Shown here: piece after piece, positions 42,716-53,026 of the stretch | Layout: each line of letters starts with the position of its first letter | Numbering within the stretch: the first letter of the stretch is position 1 | From: Halichondria panicea | Taxonomy: Eukaryota; Porifera; Demospongiae; Suberitida; Halichondriidae | Direction: 5' to 3' | Assembly: GCF_963675165.1 (NCBI RefSeq) | Contig: NC_087388.1 | Coordinates: forward strand, 3,253,272-3,317,271 | Length of the DNA: 64,000 nucleotides | Made by a program: the position numbers and the translations under genes | Notes under the pieces: generated by a model | The model's database searches: none | What the model was told of the DNA's origin: nothing | The model's input: the letters and a program-made list of their open reading frames with translations, nothing else

Positions 42716-45700
42716 GTGCTGATGGATTTGCTGATGGATTTCTGTTTGGCTAGCTCTGTTGCCAAAGGACTCAGGAGGACCCTATACAATCCTAGTGTTT
42801 CTCATATTGTTCCAGTGCTGAGAAGTTTTATGAATGATTTGTTCAACCAAGAAGATGCTGTACCTCACAACTATGTGTGTAGGAAGTGCCTCAGATCCTT
42901 GGAGTCGTATGTGAAAATTAAGAAATGTGAAAATTAATAGGCAAGAAGCTACTGTAGTCTGGCTCACAAGAGAGAGTACAGATTGTCAGCCTGGTAAGAA
43001 ACATGTAGTAGCTTTTTATGCTTTACTAGGACATTTTGTTTTAGGCTCAGCCCAGGAAACGTAGAAGTGACGGTGGCTCACTACTGGCTAAGCGCAGAAG
43101 GATTGATACCCCAATGCGTGGCATGCTTGATTGTATGCACCCTCAAGTCAGTCCTCTTGTCTCGGTAAGAGTATAAATATATGTAACAGGGCCTAGGAAA
43201 ACCCCCCTTAACGCGGCACTAATTAAATTAGAAATGAAAAACATGGGCAAAGGGCAAAAAATTTTTTTTTTCACAGGTGCTAACTTCAACCCTTCCTCTA
43301 CCTACCTGTAAAAATTTGGGTCTCTACGAAGCTTTAAACAGGTCAAGCGCGGAGGTTGAAGAAACTCACCGAACGTTCATTTTTTATAATGAAATTTACT
43401 GTCTACGTGAGGGGAAATACCCTGGGAATTTCCCTATCATTGTTAATTATTTTTAAAGATGACAACTTGTACAGGACTATTTCATCAGCCCAGTACTTAC
43501 AATCATCAAGAGGAGCCAGGTATATTATAGCTCTTCTTAACAAACATAATTTAGCAACAGAAATAGATTAGAAAGAGCAGCTATCTAGCTAGCTAGCTTG
43601 GCGTAGATCCACTCTTGTTTCTTTAGATGTACGTATCCCGTGCCACTTGTCCTCATAAACACTCCATAACCTACAGATAAGTAGTAAGTTAAGATAGACA
43701 CAATATCAATGTCACTTACATTCTAGCCAATAGACTAGCGTTTCTCAGGCCTCCGACACTCACCACCACCTGGGGGAACCATCAATATAAATGTTATACG
43801 ACAATTCCACGCAGTTTCCTGGGCCCTCCATGATGTGATCACCCACCCGATCAGGCCTGTTACTACTAAGCACAATGGCGGAAAGCTTCTTATAAGGCTA
43901 CTAATAAGTTGGATCAAGCCTTAGATCGATACGGGCGAATACTAAGTGAAAGACTACCTATAATAGATCACTTAGGCTTCCTTTAAGCTGTATGAAGGAC
44001 AGAGACACTTTCTGTAGGCTCCATACAAGTGAGGGATCTTTTATAAGACTGATACATTACACAGATAATAAGTACAAGCTTATAACAAGACATGAGAGCT
44101 TACCATTTGACCCTCTTTATTTCTTCGAAGATCCTTCCTAGGTGCCAAGCAATCCAGCTACATAGCTATACTAGCTAGCTAGAGAGTCTTAAAACGCCTA
44201 GCCTTCATCTAACTAACTTGTCTTCTCCAGAACATCTTTTACGAAGCTTTATGAGTATACGGAAGTGCCCGGAAGGCAATAATTGAACTTCAATTATTCA
44301 TGACGTTTGAGCGTTTTACTCAAGAGGGCGTTGCAATACCTTCGTAGCGTTCCCTCGAACATATCTCCGGATAGAAAATAGCTAGGAGGTCGATCTTGGT
44401 ATCATTTTGAAGCTTAGAGAACGCTTTATCCGATTCAACAATAAAAATAAACTCGGGTACACCCGCGTTAAGGGGTGTTTTCCTAGGCCCTGTCACATAT
44501 ATATGCCATACTACATGTAAGGTTATGATTGCGATTCGTTATTTTTTAGGTCGGCAAGTGTGTTAACCGTAAAGTGAATGTACATCGTCTTACTCACTCA
44601 CTTAAGCGTCTTGGGCGTAGTGTTGGGCGAAGAGACAGAGCCTCTATTGCAAGGCAGGTGGTTGCAGACTGCAAGCGACAGTTCCTCTGATTGGCAAAGC
44701 AATGGCACGAGAAATGTTGGCCTTGCGTTTTGAAGACACAATGTTGAAGAATTCTGAGCCATCTACCACTTGACCTGTCTTAGGTCGAGCAGATCAAAGA
44801 AGGGTCCTCGCAGAGTGAACACGGATGCAATTGTTGGTTTATGCTGTGGTCTGTTGGCAAGGGCAAGAAGTCAAAAGCTGAATCTCGTTCAGCGACTCAT
44901 TTCTGTCCTATTGTATGGAGGTCATGCTAGTAAACAGGTAAGTTCACTGTCATCATAAAAATAATGATGGGCAAATGTTTATTTTATGTGAATTGTAGGT
45001 ATATTCCCGACTCCAAAAGTGCCTGTCTCACAAAGCTACCTTAGCATTTGTCAATGTGCTTGGCAAGAACTTTGACGAGAAAGTCCAGTCATGGAAGCAT
45101 GATGTCGAGTCAAGAAAACTCCAGGTAGGTGTCCAGAGTGCACAAGTAGTTATTAATTTGAACATGCTTATATTCACTGCAGATTAATCAACCACCTGTC
45201 ACTAGCCTTGACCTTGTGACCACGACCAGCAGTGGTGATTGTAGCACTGTGTCCTCACCCCAATCTACTCAGGGAACGCAGGGAACTCAGGGACCCCAAT
45301 CTACCCAGGGAACTCAATCTACTCGGGTACAACTTCTCTATATGACTCAAACAACAGCCAGCAGTAACACATCAAAGTTATCAGTAGAGCACATAGTCAA
45401 TGAGGTATTTGGACTACAGCCTTCTCTGAAAGCTCTCCTAAAACCTACAAGCTCGTTTTGGACAACATTGATAAAACTGTCAAGCCCAACGATATGAGAA
45501 TGGACAATCAGACAAAGTCATTACATTATGTGCACAAGTACGCTGTTTTAGATCAAATCAACTTGTCATCTTTTGATGATAAACCATGTCGCCCTGATAT
45601 TGGCAATGTACGTCTTGAGTCAATGTTACCATCGAAGCAAGATAGTGAAGCGATTCGACAGAATATGACAACCCTTGTTGCACGTGTGCTGATTAAGAAC

Positions 45701-45766
45701 TTTCCATTTCTGAAATCGTTTGCTCGCTGTCTTGGGCGCCACATTTCTCACCGCTTCTCTGCTTAG
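42716..45766 (+). pseudogene. DUF6589-like transposon-associated gene, broken
   Basis: Exon one (to 42,993) has a zinc-finger-like NYVCRKCLRSLESYVKI. Exon two (43,045-43,164) is basic (QPRKRRSDGGSLLAKRRR). Exon three (44,550-44,937) has HRLTHSLKRLGRSVG, PLIGKAMAREMLALRF and LNLVQRLISVLLYGGHASKQ. Exon four (44,999-45,124) has VYSRLQKCLSHKATLAFVN and GKNFDEKVQSWK. Exon five (45,183-45,766) has a Gly-Thr-Gln repeat linker, DNIDKTV, LHYVHKYAVLDQINLS and RHISHRFSA, where a stop ends it. This block order matches animal multi-copy proteins with a C-terminal DUF6589. Two or three frameshifts are present, one of them at a 16-base duplication (TGTGAAAATTAAGAAA, near 42,911). Intron two carries the 1.3-kb element at 43,182-44,497. 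Biochemical function is unknown. Confidence 0.65.
43182..44497. mobile_element. TGTGACAG-family inverted-repeat element, copy A
   Basis: The left end TGTAACAGGGCCTAGGAAAA and the inverse right end (TTTTCCTAGGCCCTGTCACA) form ends of about 35 bases that continue to TTAACGCGG. Length is about 1,316 bases. Internal sequence contains TTCACAGGTGCTAACTTCAA, AACTCACCGAACGTTCATTT and TTATAAGGCTACTAATAAGT, all shared with copies at 46,155, 55,840 and 60,291. No convincing ORF. It sits in an intron of the DUF6589-like gene. The flanks are AT-only (ATATA / TATATA), so the target duplication is not certain. Confidence 0.75.
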
Positions 45767-46154
45767 ATGTCTGCACAAATACAGTGGTCAAGATGGCTGT
45801 AGTGCAGAAATTTCCTGATAGGTTTAGCACTATACTGCTGTAGAAAGCATTGCTCTAGTTCTCTCATTGGTAGCCCAACAGCAAGAGAAAACTCAAGGAA
45901 GAGAATCAAGGACACCAGCGGCCATGGAGTTTCGCCACAAGCTCGTCCAGTAGCTAAGCTTGCCTTAGGTAACCTGGGTAGAAGACTGACGTTCTCCTCG
46001 CTAGGTCAATGTACTAGGTCAATGCTCAATGCGCAAACCACTTGAATAATTATGTGCTAATAGATACACCGTGTTCTTTCTACTCCACATAATTATATAT
46101 ACGTAACACTTAATATCAGGTATATATACTGCATGTTCATCATGACAAGACTAT
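45767..46154. other. Downstream flank of the DUF6589-like gene
   Basis: Frame fragments after the stop (MSAQIQW, then TARENSRKRIKDTSG) may be decayed coding sequence. I see no gene model. Confidence 0.35.
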
Positions 46155-46507
46155 GTCCCCAGTGGTAATACCAATGAAAAGGGAGGGCATTTTCGAATCA
46201 GTTTTTATTGTTGAATCGGATAGAGCGTCCCAAGATCGACCTCCTAACTACTTTCTTTCCGGAGATATGAAGGTATTGCAACGCCCTGCCCTCTTGAGTA
46301 TATGACGCTCAAACGTCAAGAATAATTGAAGTGCCTTCCGGGTTCTGGAGAAGACAACTAGGCGTTCTAGGACTCGGCTAGTATAGCTATGTAGCTGGAT
46401 TGCTTGGCACCTAGGAAGGATCGACAAAGACTCGAATGGTAAGCTCTCATGTCTGTAAAAAGTCTTATAAAACTTCACACAGTAAGATCTATTAGTGAAG
46501 GTCAACA
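46155..46507. mobile_element. TGTGACAG-family element, copy B (half element)
   Basis: In inverse orientation it contains the right half of copies A and D: ACCAATGAAAAGGGAGGGC, AAGATCGACCTCC, ATATGAAGGTATTGCAACGC, GACGCTCAAACGTCA, GGAGAAGACAA and GGAAGGATCGACAAAGACTC. It stops near 46,490, where the foldback array begins. Confidence 0.6.
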
Positions 46508-47805
46508 CTACACTGTAAAAAATGAGTGAGCGGTGGGTACACGTCGCATATAGCACGCCTTTTTGGAAAAGTGTGCTATATGCGACGGTGCTCACCGCAC
46601 TTCATTTTTTCCATTTTTTACAGTGTAGGCGTTTATCTACTCCTCTTAACAGAGTGTGAATTCATCTGGGCACAGCAGAGAATTCTAGAAGCACTGTGCA
46701 TGTGCACAACCTTGTGCCCTGCACATCTCCCTAATACCAGGAGCACTAAAATAATACTCTCTGCTAAATACCCTCAGTTGTTTAGTAAATACCCTCAGTT
46801 GACCCTCCTCAGTTGTTTAGTAAATACCCTCAGTTGTTTAGTAAAATTAATACCCTCAGTTATTTACTAAATATCCTTAGTCCTTTGCTAAATACTCTCA
46901 GTTGTTTACTAAATACCTTTGCTAAATACCCTCAGACATTTACTAGATACCCTCAGTTGTTTAGTAAATACCCTCAGTCCTTAAAATCCCTCAGACATTT
47001 ACTAAATATACCCTCAGTTGTTTAGTAAACCCTTTGCTAAATACCCACCAAATACTCGACACACCATAAAATATTGATGACAAAAACACAAGGTTTTGGT
47101 GGTATTTACTAGAGTATTTGGTAAACAACTGAAGAGAGAACTGACTGAGGGTATCAACTGAACGGCACCCCATAAAATGCTGACGACAAAAACACAAGGA
47201 CTAAACATTTGAGAGTATTTGGTAAACAACTGAGGGTAAGCAAACAACTGAGGGAATTTAGTAAATGTCTGAGGGTATTGAGGGTATTTACTAAACAACT
47301 GAGGGTATTTAGTAAAATAATGTCTGACGGTATTTAGCAAAGGACTGAGGGTATTTAGTAAATGTCTGTATTTACTAAACGGTATTTAGTAAAATATAAT
47401 GTCTGAGGGTATTTAGCAAAGGACTGAGGGTATTTAGTATTTAGTAAGGGTATTTAGCAAAGGACTGAGCAAATGACAGAGTATTAGGGAGGCACAAGGT
47501 TGTGCGCATGCACAGTGTGCACGACTTCTTCTAGAATTCTGTAGCTAGAGCTAGAGCTCTACTATGCCCAGATGAATTCACACTCAAACGCCTAGTGTTG
47601 ACCTTGACTCGCTAAGAGAATACCCTCAGTCCTCAGTCTGAATGCCCTAAAGTACTCTCAGTCATTCACTAAATGCCCTCAGTCGTTTGCCTCAGTTGTT
47701 TGCCCAGTCGTTTGCTAAATACCGTCAGTTGTTTAGTAAATACCCACAGACATTTACTTTAGTAAACCCTCAGTTGTGTACTAAATACCACCAAAACTAA
47801 ATACC
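46494..47805. repeat. Foldback-like array of inverted minisatellites
   Basis: The left arm begins GAAGGTCAACACTA and GGCGTTT, then GAGTGTGAATTCATCTGGGC, AGAATTCTAGAAG and GCACAACCTTGTGC. The right arm (about 47,480-47,610) is the reverse complement of these. Between the arms, AATACCCTCAGTTGTTTAGTA units run in one direction (46,765-47,060) and their complement (TACTAAACAACTGAGGGTAT) in the other (47,205-47,470). The central part has two copies of ACCATAAAAT-x-TGA-x-GACAAAAACACAAGG. A further direct array follows at 47,640-47,800. This is the structure of foldback transposons whose inverted ends are made of tandem repeats. Confidence 0.75.
46511..46625. mobile_element. 115-bp Tc1/mariner-type MITE with TA duplication
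   Basis: The element CACTGTAAAAAATGAGTGAG...ATTTTTTACAGTG is almost entirely self-complementary, with TCGCATATAGCAC pairing with GTGCTATATGCGA. TA lies on both sides. The inverted arm at about 47,588-47,600 has the same flanks with a single TA (CAACAC-TA-GGCGTTT) and no insertion, so it records the empty site. Confidence 0.85.
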
Positions 47806-48121
47806 ACCAAAACCTTGTGTTTTTTTATTTTGACACAAACGGCACCTACCCCTGTTGGTTCAAGCTCAGGTTGCAGAAGAATAAGGCACACACTAGTAGA
47901 GAGAAGTGGTGAATGTAGACCAATAAGAAAATAATAGTACTATACTGGTACTAGCAGCTAGCAGCCTGCCATGTAAGTATAATTATATACCCCCATGCAT
48001 GTGCCCCAACATTGCGTACAATACCATTCTTACCCATTCTTTATGTGGTATTATAGCTTTAGCAATAATAATAATATTCAGAACTGAACAAAACTTAACA
48101 TACAGTAATCATATATAGATG

Positions 48122-49285
48122 TTAACTGCCCGTACGTGATCTAGTCATAATCGGGCTTCGATCGTGATCATCCGGGGTATCGACAGATTGCGTATCAGGG
48201 TTCACTGTCAGGTGAGTTCGGTTTCGACGGATCACTCCGGTTGGGGTGGTCACCAGGTATGATCTCGGGGTGTCCGCATGAGCAGTAACTTGTCCTGGTG
48301 CCTGAGTACCAGATGTTGTCACCCAGACTTGGGTATCATTGGGAATGTCAGCAAGTGGTCTTGCACCGTGGCGTGAATCGTAGTTCGATTTCTGTTTCTG
48401 TTTTAACTCTGCGTTTGCAACTCGGAAGTCTTCCAGATGTGGCCATTGTGGAGTAAGAGTTCCAATTGTTTGGGGAATGTTAGACCGGAGTCGTCTTCCC
48501 ATCAGTAGTTCCGCTGGCGATAATCCACACCAGGGTAGTGGAGTTGTCCGATACATCAGTAGTGACAAGTATGGATCAGTTGAACCTTTTAACAACTTCT
48601 TGGCTGTCTGGACGGCTCTTTCAGCATGACCGTTGCTTTGTGGGAAATGAGGGCTACTTGTAGTATGCTTGAAGTTATACTCCTTCGCAAAATCACGAAA
48701 TTCCTGTGATGAATATTGGGGACCATTGTCGCTGAGGACCTCTTCTGGTATGCCATATCTAGCAAAAATCGACTTGAGGGCGGAGATGATGCTTGACGAA
48801 GTTGTAGTCGTCAACTTTATTACTTCTGGATATCTTGAGAAGTAATCGGTTGCCACAATGTAGATAGTCCCCTTGAGTGTGAACAGGTCCGTCCCTATCT
48901 TTTGCCAGGGGAAGTCAGGAAGAGCTGTCGGCATTAGGGGCTCCTTCCGAGGTGTGCTCTCTTTGACACAATGTGAACAGGTCTTCACCAACCTTTCGAT
49001 TTGGCTGGATATTCCTGGCCACCATACTGAGATCCTGGCTCTCAGTCTACATCTCTCGATGCCTTGATGTCCTGCATGTACGTAGCTTGATCAAAGTCTG
49101 TTGTTGCATTGATGCTGATGCTGGTACGACTATCCGGCTCCCATGTAGCAGGAGGTTGTCATGTAAAGTGAAGTCTCCTTGGTTTTCCCAGTAGGGTGCA
49201 AGTGCCTCATCTACTTTATTCTTGGTAGGCCAGCCCGTACGGCAGTACTTGATCACAAGCGAGCACAGGGGGTCTAAGACTTAGT
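48122..49285 (-). pseudogene. Ty3/gypsy retrotransposon integrase, truncated
   Basis: The main open frame (48,991-48,122) holds the integrase catalytic core with Asp35 (in GTDLF), Asp88 (in SDNGPQ) and Glu124 (in NGHAER). The 35-residue gap between the second Asp and the Glu is the classical D,D-35-E spacing. It is followed by a C-terminal domain without a chromodomain. Upstream, in shifted frames, are the end of RNase H or the linker (IKYCRTGWPTKNKV) and the HHCC zinc region (SRIVVPASASM, CSHC), where one deletion removes the paired His block. The integrase would insert reverse-transcribed DNA. Gag, protease and reverse transcriptase are absent: the copy stops at about 49,285, where the neighbouring transposon begins. 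No LTR was identified downstream. Confidence 0.9.
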
Positions 49286-49310
49286 TGCTATGTATGGTTC
49301 TATGGTGTGA

Positions 49311-49870
49311 CAAAAAGATTGATAGTGACCAAGAGCAGCCATCTCGAAAGCGAAAGAGTACCTCTACGCCGTCAGAAGGAGCTACTTCAAAACTGTCAAA
49401 AACAGAAGAAAGCGATGAATTGCTGGAAATCATGGGCAAACTTAATTAGGCACTTACACTGATCCTCAGCTGAGGCTATGGGGGAAATTTATTCAGTCAA
49501 AGCGGCATGAAAGCTTTGATAAACCTTCGAATATACCCCTAATACGGATATACCCCTAATAACTGGTTGTACTGACACACTGGTTGTACTGACACACGAA
49601 AGGCAAATAAGAGAGACTCAGTTGGGTGGGGAAGTTGTGGCAGGTGCTGCCGCTGCTATTGTTAGCGCACTCAAGGGATCACCTAAGAAACCCAGTAGTG
49701 TGCCGGTGTCCATGACCTACTCACCAAATAATCAGGCGAATTTAAGACGTAAAAATTTAGAGGATCTACGCACACTTCACAGTCTGTATGAAGAATTTGA
49801 ATGATACTGAATACAGTGAGCAGAAGGCAAGCATTTTGTCATCGCTACGTGAACTTAATCCCTCAAAACC
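49311..49870 (+). pseudogene. Companion ORF of the two-gene transposon, copy 1
   Basis: The frame starts basic (EQPSRKRKSTSTPSEGATSK), then TEESDELLEIMGKL. After a frameshift comes GTYTDPQLRLWGKFIQSKRH, ESFDKPSNIP, then a gap with two short duplications. A second part (49,622-49,803) has VVAGAAAAIVSALKG, SPNNQANLRRKNLEDLRTLH and, after a stop, YSEQKASILSSLREL. The block Y-T-x-x-Q-x-R-L-W-x(8)-H-E-S and the C-terminal helix recur in copy 2 (about 52,530-52,995). I do not know a named domain for it. The basic start and coiled-coil-like end suggest DNA or partner binding. This is inference. Confidence 0.5.
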
Positions 49871-49949
49871 CTAAACAGTTCATGATGTAAAATAATAATA
49901 ATAATAATAATTTTGTTACATTCAATATCCAGAATGATCAATCCAGTTG

Positions 49950-50856
49950 ACACAATCTTCTGAAGTTACTGCAGTGAAGCCGCACAAAATATTTGTCTCT
50001 AAATCATATCCACTTAAAATGTTCTCATTGGTCTTCATAACGTATTCTTCTATTGGACGTATTCTTCTATTGGGTTTAAATAAGTACACAAGTACACCTA
50101 GTTGTTCTAGTCCTTTGACAGATCTGCATGGTGTATTGAAGCATTGTCCATTACAAGCACACTTCGTGGATTTACTCCATCAAAAGGAAGAAGTTTACTG
50201 CTTAGTTCCACTTAAAAGCATTCAGCATTAACTCCTCCCTCAAAGATTAGAGTGCCAATAACACCCATTGCAGCAATTACTGACAATCGCTTTCCTCTAT
50301 GTAGATGACTAACAGCTTGGCACGGTTGACCTCTTAAGCTATAACCATACTTGCGCAAGGTATCTCGACAATCGAAACCACTTTCGTCAATGAACACCAG
50401 CATTTCCTGGAAAAGTCCGAGCGTTGGCCAGCTATTCTTGTTAGTTTGTGACGTGTGAACCTAGTCTTATGCAAAAAAGAACAGATGGAGCTGATGGAAA
50501 TGTCAGTACCAGTTGTCTTGAATACCTCGTCTTGTAATTCTCTCAAGTATATTCCAGGGTGTTCAGCCACTAACTCAAAAACTCTAACTCAAAAACTCAT
50601 CTATTTCTCTTATGCACTTCAGATGGTGATCATGTCCATTTGGATGAGGCTTTTTGCTAACATCACCACTTGCCTCAAATCGTTTGATCAGTCTAAATAC
50701 TGTGGTGGTATGAACATTCAAATTTTGAGCAATTTTCTTAAAACTTAGCTGTAGTCCAAAATACTGATATACCATTCTCCATCGGATTTCATTTTGAGGC
50801 TGTGCTGAAGTCATGGTTGTAGAATGTAGATTTGAACTTGCAAGTGCACTGAGCAT
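49950..50856 (-). pseudogene. Tc1/IS630-like DDE transposase, copy 1
   Basis: The minus strand from 50,856 gives a helix-turn-helix region (WRMVYQYFGLQLSFKKIAQN, VHTTTVFRLIKRFEASGDV), then the second DNA-binding part (AEHPGIYLRELQDEVFKTTG, RHKLTRIAGQRSDF). The catalytic core follows: LVFIDESGFDCRD holds the first Asp, GYSLRGQPC the following block, SVLVMDNASIHHAD the second Asp, and a deleted version of the last block keeps PIEEYV with the Glu. Several frameshifts and a lost PYSPDLNP segment make it inactive. The transposase would cut at terminal inverted repeats and insert at TA. The family call (DDE_3 superfamily) is secure by motifs. Confidence 0.8.
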
Positions 50857-50989
50857 GCTTAATGTTATTCACAATCATATCCTCTGTGGTTACAACTGTG
50901 GTTACAGCAAAGTCTACTCAGAATATTGCAAGTTTTACTAAAATGACTGTAACAAATAATACAAATTGTCTCGCATGTTTAGGTATGTG

Positions 50990-51175
50990 TGTCGTGACAC
51001 ACACACACGCGTCCATGTGAGTATGCATGTGTGGTACATGTTTGTTGGTTTGTGTGGTGTGTGTGTGTGCGTGTGTGTATATGTAATTATCATGCATGTG
51101 TGCATGGTAAGTAAATGTGTAAGTAAATGTGTGTGTGTGTGTGTGTGTTGTGTGTGTGTGTGTGTGTGTGCGTGT
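50990..51175. repeat. (GT)n microsatellite with interruptions
   Basis: GTGTGTGT runs are interrupted by ATGCATGTGTGCATGGTAAG and AAGTAAATGT units. The open frames on both strands are repeat artefacts. Confidence 0.9.
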
Positions 51176-51256
51176 GGATATGCATGTGTGCATGGTAAGT
51201 AAATGTGTGTAATGACCAGAGAGTAATGACCAGAGAAAAACACTGTGTGTGACTGT

Positions 51257-51718
51257 TCATTGTGTGTGACTGTTCATTGTCGGGATCAATGCTCTTTGGT
51301 GCAGAGTAAGGGAAGTTATCGCAATTTTCACAGAGGTAAAATCCAATGATGCCTTCATCAAATCAGGAATATCTGGGGCGTACACATACCAGGGCTTGAT
51401 ACGTGATTCCTTTGGTGTCTTGATATCAACTGTTGACCATCCGGGCACTTTGTTGAAGTCGTCAGCTGCTGGATTGTAGTCACATGCGTACGTTCTGTCG
51501 GTCTGTCGGGACATGTAGGGTTGTAACAGTTCTCTAAGAACTAATGACTCCCAGACTAATGACTCCCAGTAATCAGATGATCCGCAATATGAGGAGTGCA
51601 AAAAAGATATTTACCATTGGGATGTCCTACTCCATGCTCCTTCCACATGCGTGCCGTATCATTGTCCAGTGGAAGTTGGAAGCTGACGATCGTCTTGGTA
51701 CGAACATGCTTCGCCATA
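51257..51718 (-). CDS. Unrecognised two-exon gene, about 128 residues
   Basis: Exon one begins with an ATG near 51,718 (MAKHVRTKTIVSFQLPLDND, then TARMWKEHGVGHPN) and ends CCCAATG|GTAAAT. Exon two starts after AGTCATTAG at 51,540 and continues in phase (VLRELLQPYMSRQTDRTYAC, DYNPAADDFNKVPGWSTVDI, KTPKESRIKPWYVYAPDIPD) to a stop at 51,257. The joined frame is open, uses mixed codons and has no low-complexity sequence. A 14-base segment (CTAATGACTCCCAG) is duplicated in the intron. It lies between the two transposon copies. I do not recognise the family. Confidence 0.5.
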
Positions 51719-52136
51719 ATGTCTAGGAACATCGAACAATCGAGGGGCTGGTCGTTCAGGGTTCATTGGTAGTGGTCCTAAAATAGAGGTAAAATCAAAT
51801 GTATTCACATGCGAGAAAACGTACTCCAACAGCATCATGCATTACCTGTGAAAGTTTTGCGTATGGGTGTTTTAGAGGTAGATAGCGTGCGATAATGATA
51901 GTAGAGGTAGTGCAGAATGGGGACTATACTGTTGTAATAATAATGATAAATGTAGGGAATCGGAGAGTAGCTAGATACACAAGGTACTGTGTTTCAAGTT
52001 GCTTGTCGCACAGTAAATGGGCGTTGTCTGTGGTTACTATAGATCTAATCAGGCTAACTTATAACTTTCTTAATCTACCATGTGCTCTTATTGTACTGTA
52101 CATCAGAGAAGCTAAAGATATAGGCTAGATACGAGT

Positions 52137-53019
52137 CGTTACCCTGGTGGTTCGTGGAACTACAATTACTATGGAAATCAGACCTCATTTGGAGAACAGT
52201 TTTCAGATCCTACTGGAACATCTACAATCCCAATCTACAATCCCAATCACCAATCAACAGACCTACAATCCCAGACCCAATCAAAACCCCTCCGGTAGTG
52301 GATCAACTCATTTATTAAGGCATTGACAGTAAAAGTAAAAGTATTGAGCCCCTCTAACAAGCGTGACTTTACAGTGCATAGAAACTGTCAAGACTGGGGA
52401 TAGTGTATCTAAGAAAACAACGTTCCCTATTGGATATTTTAAAAGTCAGAAAAGGTGTGGATCAATAATGAGAAGGATTTTCAGGATGCGTTGGACTTAA
52501 TTAAGGAGACAGGGAAAGTTGTTTTTTGGTGTATCGGTCCTGGAACTGGAAAGAAGCGCGTAGACCTGCAGATGATTCTGATGATGACTGCTCGTCTAAA
52601 AAGAAGACTGCTAGTGAAATGAAAGCTTCCCGTGTGAACGAAAGCTTCGTACGAAGCATGGCTCTTTATATTCCGGTGTTCAATAATTATGCTATGTGGG
52701 CAGAAATGCTAGTAGGTGGAGGCCACGACCGACGAACCTCCTATGTTTGGAATGTCCAGAGTTAGAGGAAAAAGGAAAACCAGGGTCAAGTATGTCGGAC
52801 GCATTTACTGTACTGGCGATCTATTGCTAACGCTCTTTCACCTCTGCCTAAAGAAATAAACCATAATTCTCCAACTAAATCCGTTACACTGCAAATACAT
52901 GGAGCAACTCCGCGATCTTGTGCATTTAAAAGAGGAAGAATATCAGGAGCAGAGAGTGACTATCGTGAATCTATTGAGAAAGCTCGCTTAAAACAGAATA
53001 AAGCATCAACACTTGTGTA
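52137..53019 (+). pseudogene. Companion ORF of the two-gene transposon, copy 2
   Basis: The Asn/Tyr/Gln-rich N-terminus reads YPGGSWNYNYYGNQTSFGEQ, FSDPTGTSTIP. Later blocks are TFPIGYFKSQK, WINNEKDFQDALDLIKETGK and VVFWCIGPGTGKKR, then an acidic segment (PADDSDDDCSSKKKTASEMK). A conserved block follows (SLYIP, then YAMWAEMLVGGGHDRRTS) and the C-terminal region (LPKEINHNSPTKS, EQLRDLVHLKEEEYQEQRVT). The last two blocks align with copy 1: W-x(8-10)-H-[ED], and SP...LR-x-L-x-x-L-x-x-E-x-Y-x-EQ. Frameshifts are present. The protein family has no name known to me; it recurs in sponge genomes by my recollection. A role as a transposase partner is inference from linkage. Confidence 0.5.
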
Positions 53020-53026
53020 GTCATAG

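Larger units (their letters stand above)
49300..50940. mobile_element. Two-gene Tc1/IS630-like element, copy 1
   Basis: A plus-strand ORF remnant (49,311-49,870) points toward a minus-strand DDE transposase (about 49,950-50,856). The copy abuts the gypsy fragment at its left side, so a left terminus was not found. The right end is near 50,900, where CTCTGTGGTTACAACTGTGG occurs. The same arrangement is present in copy 2 (51,995-54,309) in the same orientation. Confidence 0.6.

Noticed and set aside
42716..42937. Zinc-finger-like ORF as a gene of its own
   Set aside because: Its CxxC block and downstream basic exon fit the first exon of the DUF6589-like gene on the same strand.
46765..47470. 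CCCTCAG repeats as telomere-like sequence
   Set aside because: The unit is about 18-21 bases and is not TTAGGG-like. The inverted arrangement fits a foldback element.
50918..51243. Open frames in the GT repeat at 51 kb
   Set aside because: They are microsatellite translations only.
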